In this document: positions 8,699 through 17,096 of the stretch, piece by piece
Numbering within the stretch: position 1 is the stretch's first letter
How the letters are laid out: every line of letters begins with the position of its first letter
Assembly (NCBI GenBank): GCA_022843305.1
Contig: JALHNX010000038.1
Coordinates: 1 to 34,673 of the forward strand
Source of the DNA: Pyrinomonadaceae bacterium
GTDB lineage: Bacteria; Acidobacteriota; Blastocatellia; Pyrinomonadales; Pyrinomonadaceae
Direction: 5' to 3'
Length of the DNA: 34,673 nucleotides
Translations under genes and position numbers: made by a program
Notes under the pieces: generated by a model
Told to the model about the DNA's origin: nothing
Databases searched by the model: none
Seen by the model: the letters and a program-made list of their open reading frames with translations, nothing else

Positions 8699-9095
8699 CT
8701 GAAATACCGGAAAGCATCTGCCCGACAAACGGAATTTCCCTACGATGAATAAAAAGCACCGCCAAACTCAAAAGAAAAACCAAAATCGCCAAACCAAATA
8801 ATAAACCGCCGTCGTCTTTTACGGAAATGCCGAGTTTTGTTAAATGGCTGAAAATCGCGCCCGACATCGTTCCGAGTGCGAGAAACGCGCCGAGCCAGAC
8901 GGTTTGCGGAATAAAAAGTAAAACGACGGCAATGAGTTCGACAACGCCCGAACCGATGCGCCCGACGGCTTCGTTTTCGCCCATCAAGGTCGTAAAAATA
9001 TATTTCGATTCTTCTGCGCCAGAAAACTTGAAAAATAACGTCTGCAACAAAATAACCGCGATGATAATCCGAAAAATCCAACTCAAAATATTCAT
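8679..9095 (-). CDS. DoxX-like family membrane protein
   Basis: The 138-residue protein has four predicted membrane helices: WIFRIIIAVILLQTLFFKF, GVVELIAVVLLFIP, WLGAFLALGTMSGAIFSHL and LLFGLAILVFLLSLAVLFI. The F-K-F-S-G and ELIAVVLLFIP patterns are those of DoxX/SURF4-like proteins, which are quinone- or redox-associated membrane proteins of mostly unknown role. TAGGAG lies about 7 bases before the ATG. The final residues (GQNHLR and stop) are encoded by the right end of the inverted-repeat element, so the native C-terminus was probably replaced by repeat sequence. Confidence 0.75.
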   Translation of the reverse strand: MNILSWIFRIIIAVILLQTLFFKFSGAEESKYIFTTLMGENEAVGRIGSGVVELIAVVLLFIPQTVWLGAFLALGTMSGAIFSHLTKLGISVKDDGGLLFGLAILVFLLSLAVLFIHRREIPFVGQMLSGISGQNHLR

Positions 9096-9112
9096 TTCAT
9101 TCTCCTAAATGC

Positions 9113-9192
9113 AGTTCTGAGTCCCGTCTTTAGACGGCAAACCGCCGCGCTTCGCCCGCGGTTTCGGCACGCTGAAGCGTGGACTCTGAACT
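9113..9192. repeat. Nested-palindrome (REP/MITE-like) element
   Basis: The outer arms AGTTCTGAGTCC (9113-9124) and GGACTCTGAACT (9181-9192) are complementary except for one base. Inside are three more hairpins: CGTC/GACG around TTTA, AAACCG...CGGTTT around a GC-rich centre, and ACGC/GCGT around TGAA. This nested design is typical of REP or MITE sequences. The element supplies the last 20 codons and the stop of the DinB-like gene. Confidence 0.75.
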
Positions 9193-9702
9193 ATGTTTCC
9201 AAAATTCAAGAGTTGAAGGCGCAACGCCGAAATCAGGCGAAACCGGAAACCCGAATGACACGAGTTTCGTCTGAATCAAGGCATAATGGTGAATCGTGTG
9301 GCTTTGCAAAAATTCCAATTCGCGCACCACGGACGATTCGCACCAGAGATTTTCAACGGTTTCCGAGCGAACGAGAATCTTTTTTCCTATATCTTCGAGC
9401 GTTAAATTTTCGATCTTTTCCGCCGCTTCAAGAAATCTTAAAACGGCAAAAGCGCGATTTGTTTCGACCTGTAAATTTCTTTCCCGCCGATTGTAATCGA
9501 GTTTTCCCGTTTCCAATCCGTTTAGAAAATTCGTCACAAAATCGAGATTATGTCGAAAATGCGCGCCAACGCTCGACTTTTTACAGCGCGTAAAACTCGC
9601 GTCGTCCAGATTTTCGATCAAGTCAATTCCCTGCCGCAAAACTGCCGCGCATTGACCTGCCAATGTTTTTTCCCCGTTTCCCAAAACTTTCGATGATTGC
9701 AC
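9130..9702 (-). CDS. DinB-like (YfiT/DinB superfamily) protein
   Basis: This four-helix protein of 190 residues has the spaced histidines of the DinB superfamily: GAHFRHNLDF near residue 50 and SHTIHHYALI near residue 137. Together these can form the three-His metal site. DinB-like proteins are often thiol- or mycothiol-dependent transferases or stress proteins; no specific substrate can be read. The start is GTG 9702 with AAGGA about 10 bases upstream. The 20 C-terminal residues (from SSESTLQRAETAG onward) lie wholly within the palindromic element at 9113-9192 and are unlikely to be part of the fold. Confidence 0.75.
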   Translation of the reverse strand: MQSSKVLGNGEKTLAGQCAAVLRQGIDLIENLDDASFTRCKKSSVGAHFRHNLDFVTNFLNGLETGKLDYNRRERNLQVETNRAFAVLRFLEAAEKIENLTLEDIGKKILVRSETVENLWCESSVVRELEFLQSHTIHHYALIQTKLVSFGFPVSPDFGVAPSTLEFWKHSSESTLQRAETAGEARRFAV

Positions 9703-9774
9703 TTCAACTTTTCCTTGTCTAAGTTCGTTTCAACATCTGAATGCCACGCGACGGGCAATTTATTCCAAAATTTT

Positions 9775-9842
9775 ATTGCCCGCGAAACACACGAAAAATA
9801 AAACCAGATGATTTTAATTTTTTCGTGTGTTTGGCGGGCAAT
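9775..9842. terminator. Long inverted repeat downstream of hutH
   Basis: ATTGCCCGCGAAACACACG (from 9775) is mirrored by a complementary arm ending in GGCGGGCAAT at 9842, with an A/T-rich centre. The arms are over 20 bases with few mismatches. It lies 22 bases beyond the hutH stop and can fold as a terminator or RNA-stabilising hairpin. The word C-G-A-A-A-C-A-C-A-C-G also resembles the tandem-word repeats found elsewhere in this window. Confidence 0.65.
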
Positions 9843-9864
9843 ATTGTATTAAACCCGGTGATTT

Positions 9865-11391
9865 TTAAATAATCTCTTTGACCAGACTTTTCACGGCTTC
9901 GATGTGCGGATACATCAGCGTGTCTTCTTCGATAAAAGGAACACGCTCGCGGATTTTTTCATAAACGGGCTGGGTTTTTGCCCCGAGCCGTTTCTCCGTG
10001 CCGATCACTTTCCGGCGAAAATCAACGCCCTGCGCCGCGCAGAAAAGTTCGAGCGCGAGGATTTGCAGTAAATTTTCAGCCACATCGCGCAATTTTAAAG
10101 CCGCTGTAACGCCCATCGAAACATGGTCTTCGACGTTTGCCGACGACGGAATCGTATCGGCTGACGCGGGATGCGAGAGAACTTTATTTTCCGTCGCAAG
10201 CGCGGCGGCGGTGTATTGAACGATCATAAAACCGGAATTCAAACCGCTGTTTTCGGTCAAAAACGGCGGCAGAATATGCCCGTTTGAATCGGCATCAACG
10301 AGCCGCATAATCCGCCGTTCCGCCATATTGCCGATTTCCGTTAAGGCAAGCGCGAGATAATCCATCGAAAGCGCAAGCGGTTCGCCGTGAAAATTTCCGC
10401 CCGAAACGATTTCCGGGTTTCCGTCTTCATCAAAGAAGATCAAAGGATTATCGGTTACGGCGTTCAGTTCGTTTGTCATTACCCATTCGACATAATCAAT
10501 CGCGTCGCGCACCGCGCCGTAAACCTGCGGCATACAGCGCAGAGTGTATGCGTCCTGTATGTTTTTCGGGTCTTTGGCGCGGACAAACTCGCTTCCCTCT
10601 AAAATTTTTCGCAAATTTTCGGCACAGCGAATCTGGCGCGGATGCGGGCGAAGCGCGTGAATCCGCGCATCAAAAGCCGCGTCCGTGCCGTTTAAGGCTT
10701 CGAGCGAAAGACAGCCTGCAATTTCGGCAACGTCGGCAAGTTTCTGTGAGCGATGCGCCTGAATAACGCCGATTGCGGTCATCACGGTCGTGCCGTTCGT
10801 TAAAGCCAAACCTTCTTTCGCAGCAAGTGTGATAGGTTTAAGTCCTGTTTTTTCCAGAACATTCTTACTGCTCAAAATTTCGCCGCCGAATTCGGCTTCG
10901 CCTTCGCCGATCAAAGGCAGAGCCATGTGCGCGAGCGGAGCGAGATCGCCCGATGCGCCGAGACTTCCCTTTTCGGGAATCTGCGGGTGTATGCCGCGAT
11001 TTAAAAATTCGATCAAAAGTTCCAGGGTTTCAAGCCTGATGCCCGAAAATCCGTGCGCCAGCGTGTTCGCACGAATCAGCATAATCGCCCGCACGGTCGG
11101 CGTATCAAAAGCATCACCGACCCCGACCGCGTGGCTTAAAATAATGTTTTTCTGAAGCCGTTCAACGTCAGCGAGCGGAATAATAACGTCTTTGAGCGCA
11201 CCGAATCCGGTCGTGATTCCGTAAGCGATTTCGCCTTTTTTGAGCAAATCTTGCACGGCATCGGCGGCACGATTGACTTTTACTTTGGCTTTTTCGGATA
11301 GAACAATGCGCGGATTGTTCGGTTTGCCGTGCGCGACCGCCACGACTTGTTCAAATGTCAGGCTTTCGCCGTCTAAAATAATTTCATTCAT
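9865..11391 (-). CDS. hutH: Histidine ammonia-lyase
   Basis: This enzyme converts L-histidine to trans-urocanate and ammonia, the first step of the histidine utilisation pathway. The 508-residue length is normal for the family. The cofactor-forming Ala-Ser-Gly is at 146-148 within KGSLGASGDLAPLAHM; these residues cyclise to the MIO electrophile. Other family blocks are YGITTGFGAL, TNGTTVMTA and QYTAAALATENK. The start codon overlaps the hutI stop by one base (TAATG), so the two are translationally coupled. hutU is not next to them and must lie elsewhere. Confidence 0.95.
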   Translation of the reverse strand: MNEIILDGESLTFEQVVAVAHGKPNNPRIVLSEKAKVKVNRAADAVQDLLKKGEIAYGITTGFGALKDVIIPLADVERLQKNIILSHAVGVGDAFDTPTVRAIMLIRANTLAHGFSGIRLETLELLIEFLNRGIHPQIPEKGSLGASGDLAPLAHMALPLIGEGEAEFGGEILSSKNVLEKTGLKPITLAAKEGLALTNGTTVMTAIGVIQAHRSQKLADVAEIAGCLSLEALNGTDAAFDARIHALRPHPRQIRCAENLRKILEGSEFVRAKDPKNIQDAYTLRCMPQVYGAVRDAIDYVEWVMTNELNAVTDNPLIFFDEDGNPEIVSGGNFHGEPLALSMDYLALALTEIGNMAERRIMRLVDADSNGHILPPFLTENSGLNSGFMIVQYTAAALATENKVLSHPASADTIPSSANVEDHVSMGVTAALKLRDVAENLLQILALELFCAAQGVDFRRKVIGTEKRLGAKTQPVYEKIRERVPFIEEDTLMYPHIEAVKSLVKEII

Positions 11392-12683
11392 TAGTTAATA
11401 AATTCGCCTTGTTTGATGACGGTTTCAATTAGATTTCCGCCGAATTCGTAGGCGATCTCACGAAAATCTTTGGTGTCGAAAATCAAAATGTCGGCTTGTT
11501 TTCCCGCTTCGAGCGAGCCGATTTTTTCGCCCTGCGCGACGGCGAAAGCGGCGTTGACGGTCGCGGCGTTAAAGGCTTCCGACGGCAGAAGTTTTTGATA
11601 ACGGCAGGCAATCGCCATCGCGTTCGGCAAAGACGGACACGGCGCGCTGCCCGGATTGTAATCGGTCGAAAGCGCGACGGCGCAACCTGCGTCAATAAAT
11701 TTCCGCGCGTCGGCAAATTCCGCCGAGCCGAAATTAAAATTGACGGTCGGCGTGACGACTCCGATTGTTTCAGATTCGGCTAAAAGCGCGATTTCCGGCG
11801 AAGAAATCGCGTCGAGATGATCAATCGAGGTCGCGCCGAGTTCGATTGCCATCCGCGCGCCGCCGAGGTTCGTAAATTCGTCAACGTGCGCTTTTAATTT
11901 GAAACCGAGATTTTTAGCGGTTTCCAAAACCTTGCGCGATTGTTCGAGATCGAAAGCGTTTCGCTCGCAGAAAACATCAACAAAAAACGGTTTATTTTTC
12001 GTGTAATCAAAATTTACGCGATCAACGTCAATGTAAACAAAATCACGAAAATCACGAAGTTTCGGCAACATTTCGCCGCAGATCAGATCAACGTATTCAT
12101 CGGATTTTCCCTCAAATTCCGGCGGCACGGCGTGCGCAGGAAGAAATGTCGGCAGAAGCTCGATCGGGTGAAATCCGTCGAGTTCGAGAATGGCTTCGAG
12201 CATTTTGAATTCGGTCGCGGTGTCGAGTCCGTAACCCGTTTTGACTTCGGCGGTCGTCACGCCCAACGACAGCATTTTATCCAATCTTTTGCGGCTTTGT
12301 TCGATTAAATCCGCCAAACTCGCTTCGCGCGTCTGGCGCACGGTCGAGATGATTCCGCCGCCGTTTTGGAGGATTTCGAGATAATCCGCGCCTTTGATTT
12401 TAAGCTCGAATTCATTCAGACGGTTTCCGGCAAAAACGATATGCGTGTGACATTCGACAAAACCGGGCGAGACGACTCTCTCGTTTGCGTCAATCGTATT
12501 TTCGCTTTCAAATTCGCGCAAAACTTCTTCGGATTTGCCGACCGAAATTATTTTTCCGCCCGCGACGGCGACCGCGCCGTTTTTGATCAGTCCGACATCC
12601 CGCATTTCGGCACGGCGTTTCGGTTTTCCGTTTGAAGTGCAGGTGACAAGTTGGGCGTTGTGAATGATTAGCTCCGATTTCAT
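11391..12683 (-). CDS. hutI: Imidazolonepropionase
   Basis: This amidohydrolase opens 4-imidazolone-5-propionate to N-formimidoyl-L-glutamate, the third step of histidine breakdown. The 430 residues include VECHTHIVFAGNR (metal-binding His pair and substrate Arg), KAHVDEF (third His), the SIDHLDAIS block and STDYNPGSAPCPSLP (catalytic Asp). It is the first gene of the hutI-hutH pair. A sigma-70 type promoter lies about 60 bases upstream (see 12745). N-formimidoylglutamate could be handled by the arginase-family protein encoded at 19251. Confidence 0.95.
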   Translation of the reverse strand: MKSELIIHNAQLVTCTSNGKPKRRAEMRDVGLIKNGAVAVAGGKIISVGKSEEVLREFESENTIDANERVVSPGFVECHTHIVFAGNRLNEFELKIKGADYLEILQNGGGIISTVRQTREASLADLIEQSRKRLDKMLSLGVTTAEVKTGYGLDTATEFKMLEAILELDGFHPIELLPTFLPAHAVPPEFEGKSDEYVDLICGEMLPKLRDFRDFVYIDVDRVNFDYTKNKPFFVDVFCERNAFDLEQSRKVLETAKNLGFKLKAHVDEFTNLGGARMAIELGATSIDHLDAISSPEIALLAESETIGVVTPTVNFNFGSAEFADARKFIDAGCAVALSTDYNPGSAPCPSLPNAMAIACRYQKLLPSEAFNAATVNAAFAVAQGEKIGSLEAGKQADILIFDTKDFREIAYEFGGNLIETVIKQGEFIN

Positions 12684-12744
12684 TTGAATATTTTGAGAAA
12701 ATGAATAATGCAGAAGCCGACTTCCGTGTTTTTCTCAGATTCAA

Positions 12745-12774
12745 ATAATAAACGTCCGCGCAAAACAAATGCAA
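12745..12774 (-). promoter_or_regulatory. Predicted promoter of hutI-hutH
   Basis: On the minus strand TTGCAT (12774-12769) and TATTAT (12750-12745) are spaced by 18 bases, a fair match to sigma-70 consensus, and point into hutI. The 325-base gap 12684-13008 is AT-rich. It holds this promoter and the receiver-gene promoter on the other strand; I see no further gene or conserved RNA in it. Confidence 0.45.
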
Positions 12775-12944
12775 TCGCCAAACATTTATTTTAAATTTGA
12801 AACCGAATCCGCAATAAATAATCTTCCAATTAATTTTTTTTTCAACGAAAATTTTTGAGACTGATTTGTAAAATAAACTGAATTTTGCAGAACGAATAAA
12901 ATTTTACTTCGCCGCCGCGTATTTCGACTAAATAATTTATCAAA

Positions 12945-12974
12945 TTGTCAGATCACGCGTTAATTTTGTATTCT
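12945..12974 (+). promoter_or_regulatory. Predicted promoter of the receiver gene
   Basis: TTGTCA (12945-12950) and TATTCT (12969-12974) are 18 bases apart and lie about 35 bases before the ATG at 13009. The match is moderate and rests on sequence only. Confidence 0.4.
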
Positions 12975-13008
12975 ATACACGGAATTATTCACAAGATTAA
13001 GGTGGGAT

Positions 13009-13371
13009 ATGACAAAAAAGGTTTTAATTGCAGAAGATTACGCAGACACTCGCACGATGATGAGGTATCTGCTGCAGCATTTCGGCTACGAAGTTTTGGA
13101 AGCCGCCGACGGACAGGAAGCCGTTGACAAAACCCGTGAAAACGAACCGGACCTCATTTTAATGGACATCTCGATGCCCGTCATGGACGGATTAACCGCC
13201 ACGCAGCTCATCAGAAAACTCGACGGTATGGGCAAAATCCCGATCATCGCGGTCACGGCTTACGGAAAATCCTATTACCGGCAGGCAATCGAAGCCGGCT
13301 GCGACGATTTAATCAATAAACCGCTCGACTTCGACAATCTCCAGCCGATTCTCGAACAATATTTATCTTAA
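13009..13371 (+). CDS. Single-domain response regulator (CheY-like receiver)
   Basis: The 120 residues comprise only a receiver domain. Acidic pocket residues are Glu9 and Asp10 (IAEDY), the phospho-acceptor is Asp53 (LMDISMP), the switch Thr is Thr83 (AVTAYG) and the conserved Lys is Lys104 (NKPLD). There is no output domain, so it acts by protein contact or as a phosphorelay carrier. No kinase is adjacent. AAGGTGGG lies about 6 bases before the ATG, a strong ribosome-binding site. Confidence 0.92.
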   Translation: MTKKVLIAEDYADTRTMMRYLLQHFGYEVLEAADGQEAVDKTRENEPDLILMDISMPVMDGLTATQLIRKLDGMGKIPIIAVTAYGKSYYRQAIEAGCDDLINKPLDFDNLQPILEQYLS

Positions 13372-13404
13372 AAAATTTCAGTCCGGTTTTGGAATGCTAA
13401 ACAA

Positions 13405-13434
13405 AAGAAGCGGCTAAATTTAAAGCCGCTTCTT
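13405..13434. terminator. Bidirectional terminator
   Basis: AAGAAGCGGC (13405-13414) and GCCGCTTCTT (13425-13434) form a perfect 10-bp stem around TAAATTTAAA, which is itself partly palindromic. It lies between convergent genes. On the minus strand it is followed by TTTTGTTT, so it best fits the gene ending at 13460. Confidence 0.8.
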
Positions 13435-13459
13435 CGGATTGGGAATTTTTAAGTTTTTA

Positions 13460-13993
13460 TTAGTTTGAGAAATTAAAAATGGTTGACAAGATCGAACCAA
13501 GAATATTGATCCCGTTATTCGAGCGGTATCCGTATTGATAACGGCTGTTGTAACCGTCCTGATAACCGCGTTGAAAACCCTGTTGGAAGTAATAGCGATA
13601 CTGGTTTGAATTTACATAGCTGTTATAGCCGTAATTTCCGTTTCGATAAATCGAAATATTGGTATAACTGTTATTTCCCGTTCGTCTGCCGGTCTGTCCC
13701 GCATAAAAGCCTTGCTGATAACCGCGATTAACGGCATCACGAAGAATTTGAATTCCGCGTTGATCTGTCTGATAGTAACCGTACTGGTTTCTCAGACGAT
13801 ACATTTGTCGCTGGTATTGTCTCTGCGCCTTTTGCTGCTGACGAATATTTCTTTCTTGTTGTCTCTGAACCTGGCGCTGTTGTCTCTGATAATCTCGGTA
13901 GGTTTGCGCATTCGCAATCTCAGCTGTTCCGAGTACTGCAATCAAACCTAACGCCCCTGTCGCTACTAATTTTTTAATATTTGTAAGTCTCAT
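13460..13993 (-). CDS. Secreted Gln/Arg/Tyr-rich repeat protein
   Basis: The 177-residue product has a signal peptide (KKLVATGALGLIAVLGTAEIANA, cleavage expected after ANA). A basic Gln/Arg-rich segment follows (QRQQRQVQRQQERNIRQQQK), then Gly/Tyr/Asn-rich repeats such as GYQQGFYAGQTGR and FQQGFQRGYQDGYNSR. It contains no Cys and no catalytic motif. It may be a surface or matrix protein; the function is unknown. GGGGAG precedes the ATG. Transcription is probably sigma-54 dependent from the promoter at 14106. The gene is followed by a strong terminator. Confidence 0.75.
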   Translation of the reverse strand: MRLTNIKKLVATGALGLIAVLGTAEIANAQTYRDYQRQQRQVQRQQERNIRQQQKAQRQYQRQMYRLRNQYGYYQTDQRGIQILRDAVNRGYQQGFYAGQTGRRTGNNSYTNISIYRNGNYGYNSYVNSNQYRYYFQQGFQRGYQDGYNSRYQYGYRSNNGINILGSILSTIFNFSN

Positions 13994-14105
13994 ATATTTT
14001 TCTCCCCTTTTTTACTACCCTTGTTCTTATCAAAAAAATTAAAAGAGCATATTTTCTTTTGGCGATTTTGTTTTATTTTAAGTCATTCGCCTTGCCCTTT
14101 GTTAT

Positions 14106-14121
14106 GGCAATCACCGTGCCA
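14106..14121 (-). promoter_or_regulatory. Sigma-54 (RpoN) type promoter
   Basis: On the minus strand the sequence reads TGGCACGGTGATTGCC. This matches the sigma-54 consensus TGGCAC-N5-TTGC, with GG and GC exactly 10 bases apart. It points at the secreted protein gene starting at 13993 and leaves an untranslated leader of about 100 bases. Confidence 0.65.
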
Positions 14122-14252
14122 AAAGGCTTGTTATGAAACTTAACTGCAAGAAAATAAAGGAATAAGTTAGCGGCAGTATTCTATACCGCGAACTTTGTCG
14201 CTTACCCGATATGGACTGAAGCGCTACCATTTCCGACATCAAAAGTGTCCGG

Positions 14253-14447
14253 TTATTTTCCGCAGCATTTACATTTTTTTTCGGGCGAATCCCATTCGAT
14301 TGCCGCGAATCTTTCTTCCCAAAGAGCGCGGATCGGTTCGCGTTCGTTCGAATCGAAATAGTCGTTGATCTCTTCGACCAGCCGCAATTTTTCCTTTCCC
14401 GTCAAATTTAAGAAGCCGTGAAACACGACCGCAATATTTTCTTCCAT
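14253..14447 (-). CDS. Small Cys-tailed hypothetical protein
   Basis: From ATG 14447 the product is 64 residues; a TTG at 14486 would add 13 residues, and neither start has a clear ribosome-binding site. The sequence is acidic and helical (GKEKLRLVEEINDYFDSNEREP) and ends in KKCKCCGK, a compact three-Cys tail that could bind metal or act as a redox site. It is followed by no obvious partner. I do not recognise the family. Confidence 0.5.
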   Translation of the reverse strand: MEENIAVVFHGFLNLTGKEKLRLVEEINDYFDSNEREPIRALWEERFAAIEWDSPEKKCKCCGK

Positions 14448-14560
14448 AATGTGATAAAGACTAAACCTTTTAAAACTTGAATCCAAACCGAAACGACGGT
14501 CGAATTTGTAACGGTTCGCATTTTTTTTTGATATTATTACAACTGTCTGAGAGGTAGTTT

Positions 14561-14773
14561 ATGCAAAACGAAGAAAACAAAAATTCAATCGTTCATATCG
14601 CGGTTTTAGCCGGTTTATGGTTTATCAACATTCTGATCGTAATTTTCAGTTCGCCGTTTCTGATTTACAAAAAATTGATGGAAATTTTCTTTAAAAAAGC
14701 CAAAAATTCACAGCCCCAAATCGAAGCCGAAAAGACGGCGGCGCAATATTTCCCGTGCCGCTCTGATTCGTAG
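14561..14773 (+). CDS. Small single-TM hypothetical protein
   Basis: The 70-residue product has one membrane helix (VHIAVLAGLWFINILIVIFSSPFLIY) followed by a basic segment (KKLMEIFFKKAK), so the C-terminus is predicted cytoplasmic. GAGAGG lies about 7 bases before the ATG. It ends 6 bases from the convergent trpB stop. The function is unknown. Confidence 0.5.
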   Translation: MQNEENKNSIVHIAVLAGLWFINILIVIFSSPFLIYKKLMEIFFKKAKNSQPQIEAEKTAAQYFPCRSDS

Positions 14774-14779
14774 ATTCGA

Positions 14780-15982
14780 TTATTTCATTGCCAGCATTTC
14801 CTGAACTTGATTGACATCTTTATCGCCGCGCCCTGAAAGATTGCAGATAATCGTCTGCGTTGGCGACATTTCTGGCGCGAGTTTTAGTAAATAAGCAATC
14901 GCGTGCGAAGATTCGAGCGCGGGAATAATGCCTTCGGTCTGCGATAAAATCTGAAACGCCGCTAACGCTTCCGCGTCCGAAGCCGAAACATATTCGGTGC
15001 GTTTTATCGAGTGCAAAAACGCGTGTTCGGGTCCGATTGAAGCGTAATCCAATCCGGCGGAAACCGAATGCGTTAGCGCGATTTGCCCGTTTTCATCCTG
15101 CAAAAGATAGCTTTTCGTGCCTTGCAGAACACCGATTCGACCGCCGCCTTCCGCGTTAAAACGTGCCGCGTGTTCGCCTAAAAGATTTCCTTTTCCGCCC
15201 GCTTCAACGCCGATCATTCGCACCGATTCATCCTGCAAAAACGGGTGAAAGAGTCCTATCGAATTCGAACCGCCGCCGACGCAAGCCACCAAACAATCGG
15301 GCAAACTTCCCGTTTGTTCTAAGATTTGCTCACGCGCTTCACGACCGATGACCGATTGGAAATCCCTGACAAGCAGCGGATAAGGATGCGGACCGAGTGC
15401 CGAACCAAGCAGATAATAAGTGGAATCAACATTCGTTACCCAATCGCGTAAGGCTTCGTTAATCGCGTCTTTCAGCGTTTTTGAACCCGAATCAACGCCG
15501 CGCACTTCCGCGCCCAAAAGCTGCATCCGAAAAACATTCAACGCCTGCCGCCGCATATCTTCCGTACCCATATAAACAACGCAATCCAAACCGAATAACG
15601 CGCAAACCGTCGCCGTCGCAACGCCGTGCTGTCCCGCGCCGGTTTCGGCGATCACGCGCCGCTTGCCCATTTTCCGCGCCAGCAAAACCTGCCCGATGGC
15701 GTTATTGATCTTATGCGAGCCGGTATGTCCCAAATCCTCACGCTTGAGATAAATCTGCGCACCGCCTAAAGATTCCGAAAGTCTCTGCGCGTGAAAAAGC
15801 GGTGTCGGACGACCCGAAAAATCTTTCAAAAGCCGCAGAAATTCCGCCTGAAAATCCTCTCGGTCACGCACCTCAAAATAAGTGTTCGTCAATTCCTCAA
15901 GCGGAAACATCAGCGTTTCGGGGACAAACCGCCCGCCGAATTCGCCCCAGTAACCGCGTTCGTTTGGTTGAAAATTATTCAT
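14780..15982 (-). CDS. trpB: Tryptophan synthase beta chain
   Basis: TrpB condenses indole with L-serine to give tryptophan, using pyridoxal phosphate. The 400-residue product has the cofactor Lys in [17 protein letters not shown], the phosphate-binding GGGSNSIG loop and [13 protein letters not shown]. It is the last gene of trpD-C-F-B. Its ATG overlaps the end of trpF by 8 bases. trpA does not follow, so the alpha subunit must be encoded elsewhere. Confidence 0.96.
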   Translation of the reverse strand: MNNFQPNERGYWGEFGGRFVPETLMFPLEELTNTYFEVRDREDFQAEFLRLLKDFSGRPTPLFHAQRLSESLGGAQIYLKREDLGHTGSHKINNAIGQVLLARKMGKRRVIAETGAGQHGVATATVCALFGLDCVVYMGTEDMRRQALNVFRMQLLGAEVRGVDSGSKTLKDAINEALRDWVTNVDSTYYLLGSALGPHPYPLLVRDFQSVIGREAREQILEQTGSLPDCLVACVGGGSNSIGLFHPFLQDESVRMIGVEAGGKGNLLGEHAARFNAEGGGRIGVLQGTKSYLLQDENGQIALTHSVSAGLDYASIGPEHAFLHSIKRTEYVSASDAEALAAFQILSQTEGIIPALESSHAIAYLLKLAPEMSPTQTIICNLSGRGDKDVNQVQEMLAMK

Positions 15983-16973
15983 TGTGTAAATCTTCTTTTT
16001 CTAACTTAAATTCTTCTAAAAGCGCGAAGAAAAGATCAAGTGCTTTTTCTTCGTCGTTATTAACTTGTCTTAAAATAATATCCGACCAAAATTGACTGGT
16101 TTCTCTAGTAGATTCAAATTTTTCAAAAATCCAAGCTTGAAACCCATATTCATAATGAGGCTCCTTTTTTGGTTTGAATTGCTTCCAATCAAAATCGAAT
16201 TTTTTTACGCCGATATTAGTTAATCCAAATTCAATTCCCCACAAAAACATAAACAAATTAGATATTGAACGAAGTCCTAAATACATAGCAGGGCGAAGTT
16301 CAATTAACAAAAGTAAATCGTAAACACTTTTTATTTGAAAATCTTTGTAATTGCCTTTTACACTTAATATAAAACTTGAAACCTTAAATTTGTCCTTTTT
16401 GCCTTTTTCTTTTTCCAATAAACTACAAGTATCAACAGAAAAGGGCTGAACGCGCCGAATCGCGGTCTTGATGTTATCTGAAGCCAATCCGCCAGCTAAA
16501 TAAAGTTTGGGTATAAGTTGTCTAACTTTAAAGGCTATTTTCCAATCGAAAGTTTCGCCCGTTCCGCCGTGTTCGTGTCGTGAGTAAGCGTCGAGCAAAA
16601 TCGCGTCTGTTTCATATTGCAAAACATCTTCCGGCGCGAAATCGGGCGAAACGCGAAAGGCTTTGATGATTTCGAGATTTGTTTTTGCTTTTAATTCACG
16701 CGCAAATTCGGGCGTTTCTTCGCCGTGAAGCTGAAGCGCGTCGAGTTTGGCAACTTTTGCGATTTCGACGATTTTATCCAAACTTTCATTGACGAAAACG
16801 CCGACTTTCAAAATCTTTTCGGGCAGTTGTTCGATAATTTCCCGCGCTTTTTCCGGCGCGATGTAACGCGGGCTTTTTTCGTAAAAATTAAAGCCGAGCG
16901 CGTCTGCGCCGAATTTTGCCGACAAAAGCGCGTCTTCTAAATTCGTAATACCGCAAATTTTAACCTTTGTCAT
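15975..16973 (-). CDS. trpF: Phosphoribosylanthranilate isomerase with an extra C-terminal domain
   Basis: Residues 1-207 are TrpF, which isomerises phosphoribosylanthranilate. Cys7 (KICGIT) and Asp128 (AILLDAY) are the general base and acid, and PFSVDTCS with GKKDKFKV marks the final barrel segments. The usual SGVE near residue 185 reads SLLE. TrpF proteins normally end near residue 205-210; here about 125 more residues follow. They contain [19 protein letters not shown] and [14 protein letters not shown] and are encoded by visibly AT-richer DNA (about 15980-16440). The RPxMYLG pattern reminds me of small immunity-type proteins, a recollection I could not check. The 3' end overlaps trpB. Confidence 0.85.
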   Translation of the reverse strand: MTKVKICGITNLEDALLSAKFGADALGFNFYEKSPRYIAPEKAREIIEQLPEKILKVGVFVNESLDKIVEIAKVAKLDALQLHGEETPEFARELKAKTNLEIIKAFRVSPDFAPEDVLQYETDAILLDAYSRHEHGGTGETFDWKIAFKVRQLIPKLYLAGGLASDNIKTAIRRVQPFSVDTCSLLEKEKGKKDKFKVSSFILSVKGNYKDFQIKSVYDLLLLIELRPAMYLGLRSISNLFMFLWGIEFGLTNIGVKKFDFDWKQFKPKKEPHYEYGFQAWIFEKFESTRETSQFWSDIILRQVNNDEEKALDLFFALLEEFKLEKEDLHNE

Positions 16974-16998
16974 AATTATAAAAGGCGAAAAGAATTTT

Positions 16999-17096
16999 TA
17001 ACCACAGATTCACACAGATAAACACGGATTTTAAAAGGATGATTTAAATTGATTTATCCATTTTTATCTGTGTGAATCTGTGTGAATCTGTGGTTA
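16999..17096. repeat. Tandem-word inverted repeat (ATCTGTGTGA, 10-base unit)
   Basis: The right arm (17065-17096) holds the 10-base word ATCTGTGTGA repeated and ends in ATCTGTGGTTA. The left arm (16999-17020) is its complement over 21 bases. It fills the 70-base trpC-trpF gap and extends into trpC, encoding the last about 17 TrpC residues. The same word family reappears before pheS. Confidence 0.8.
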
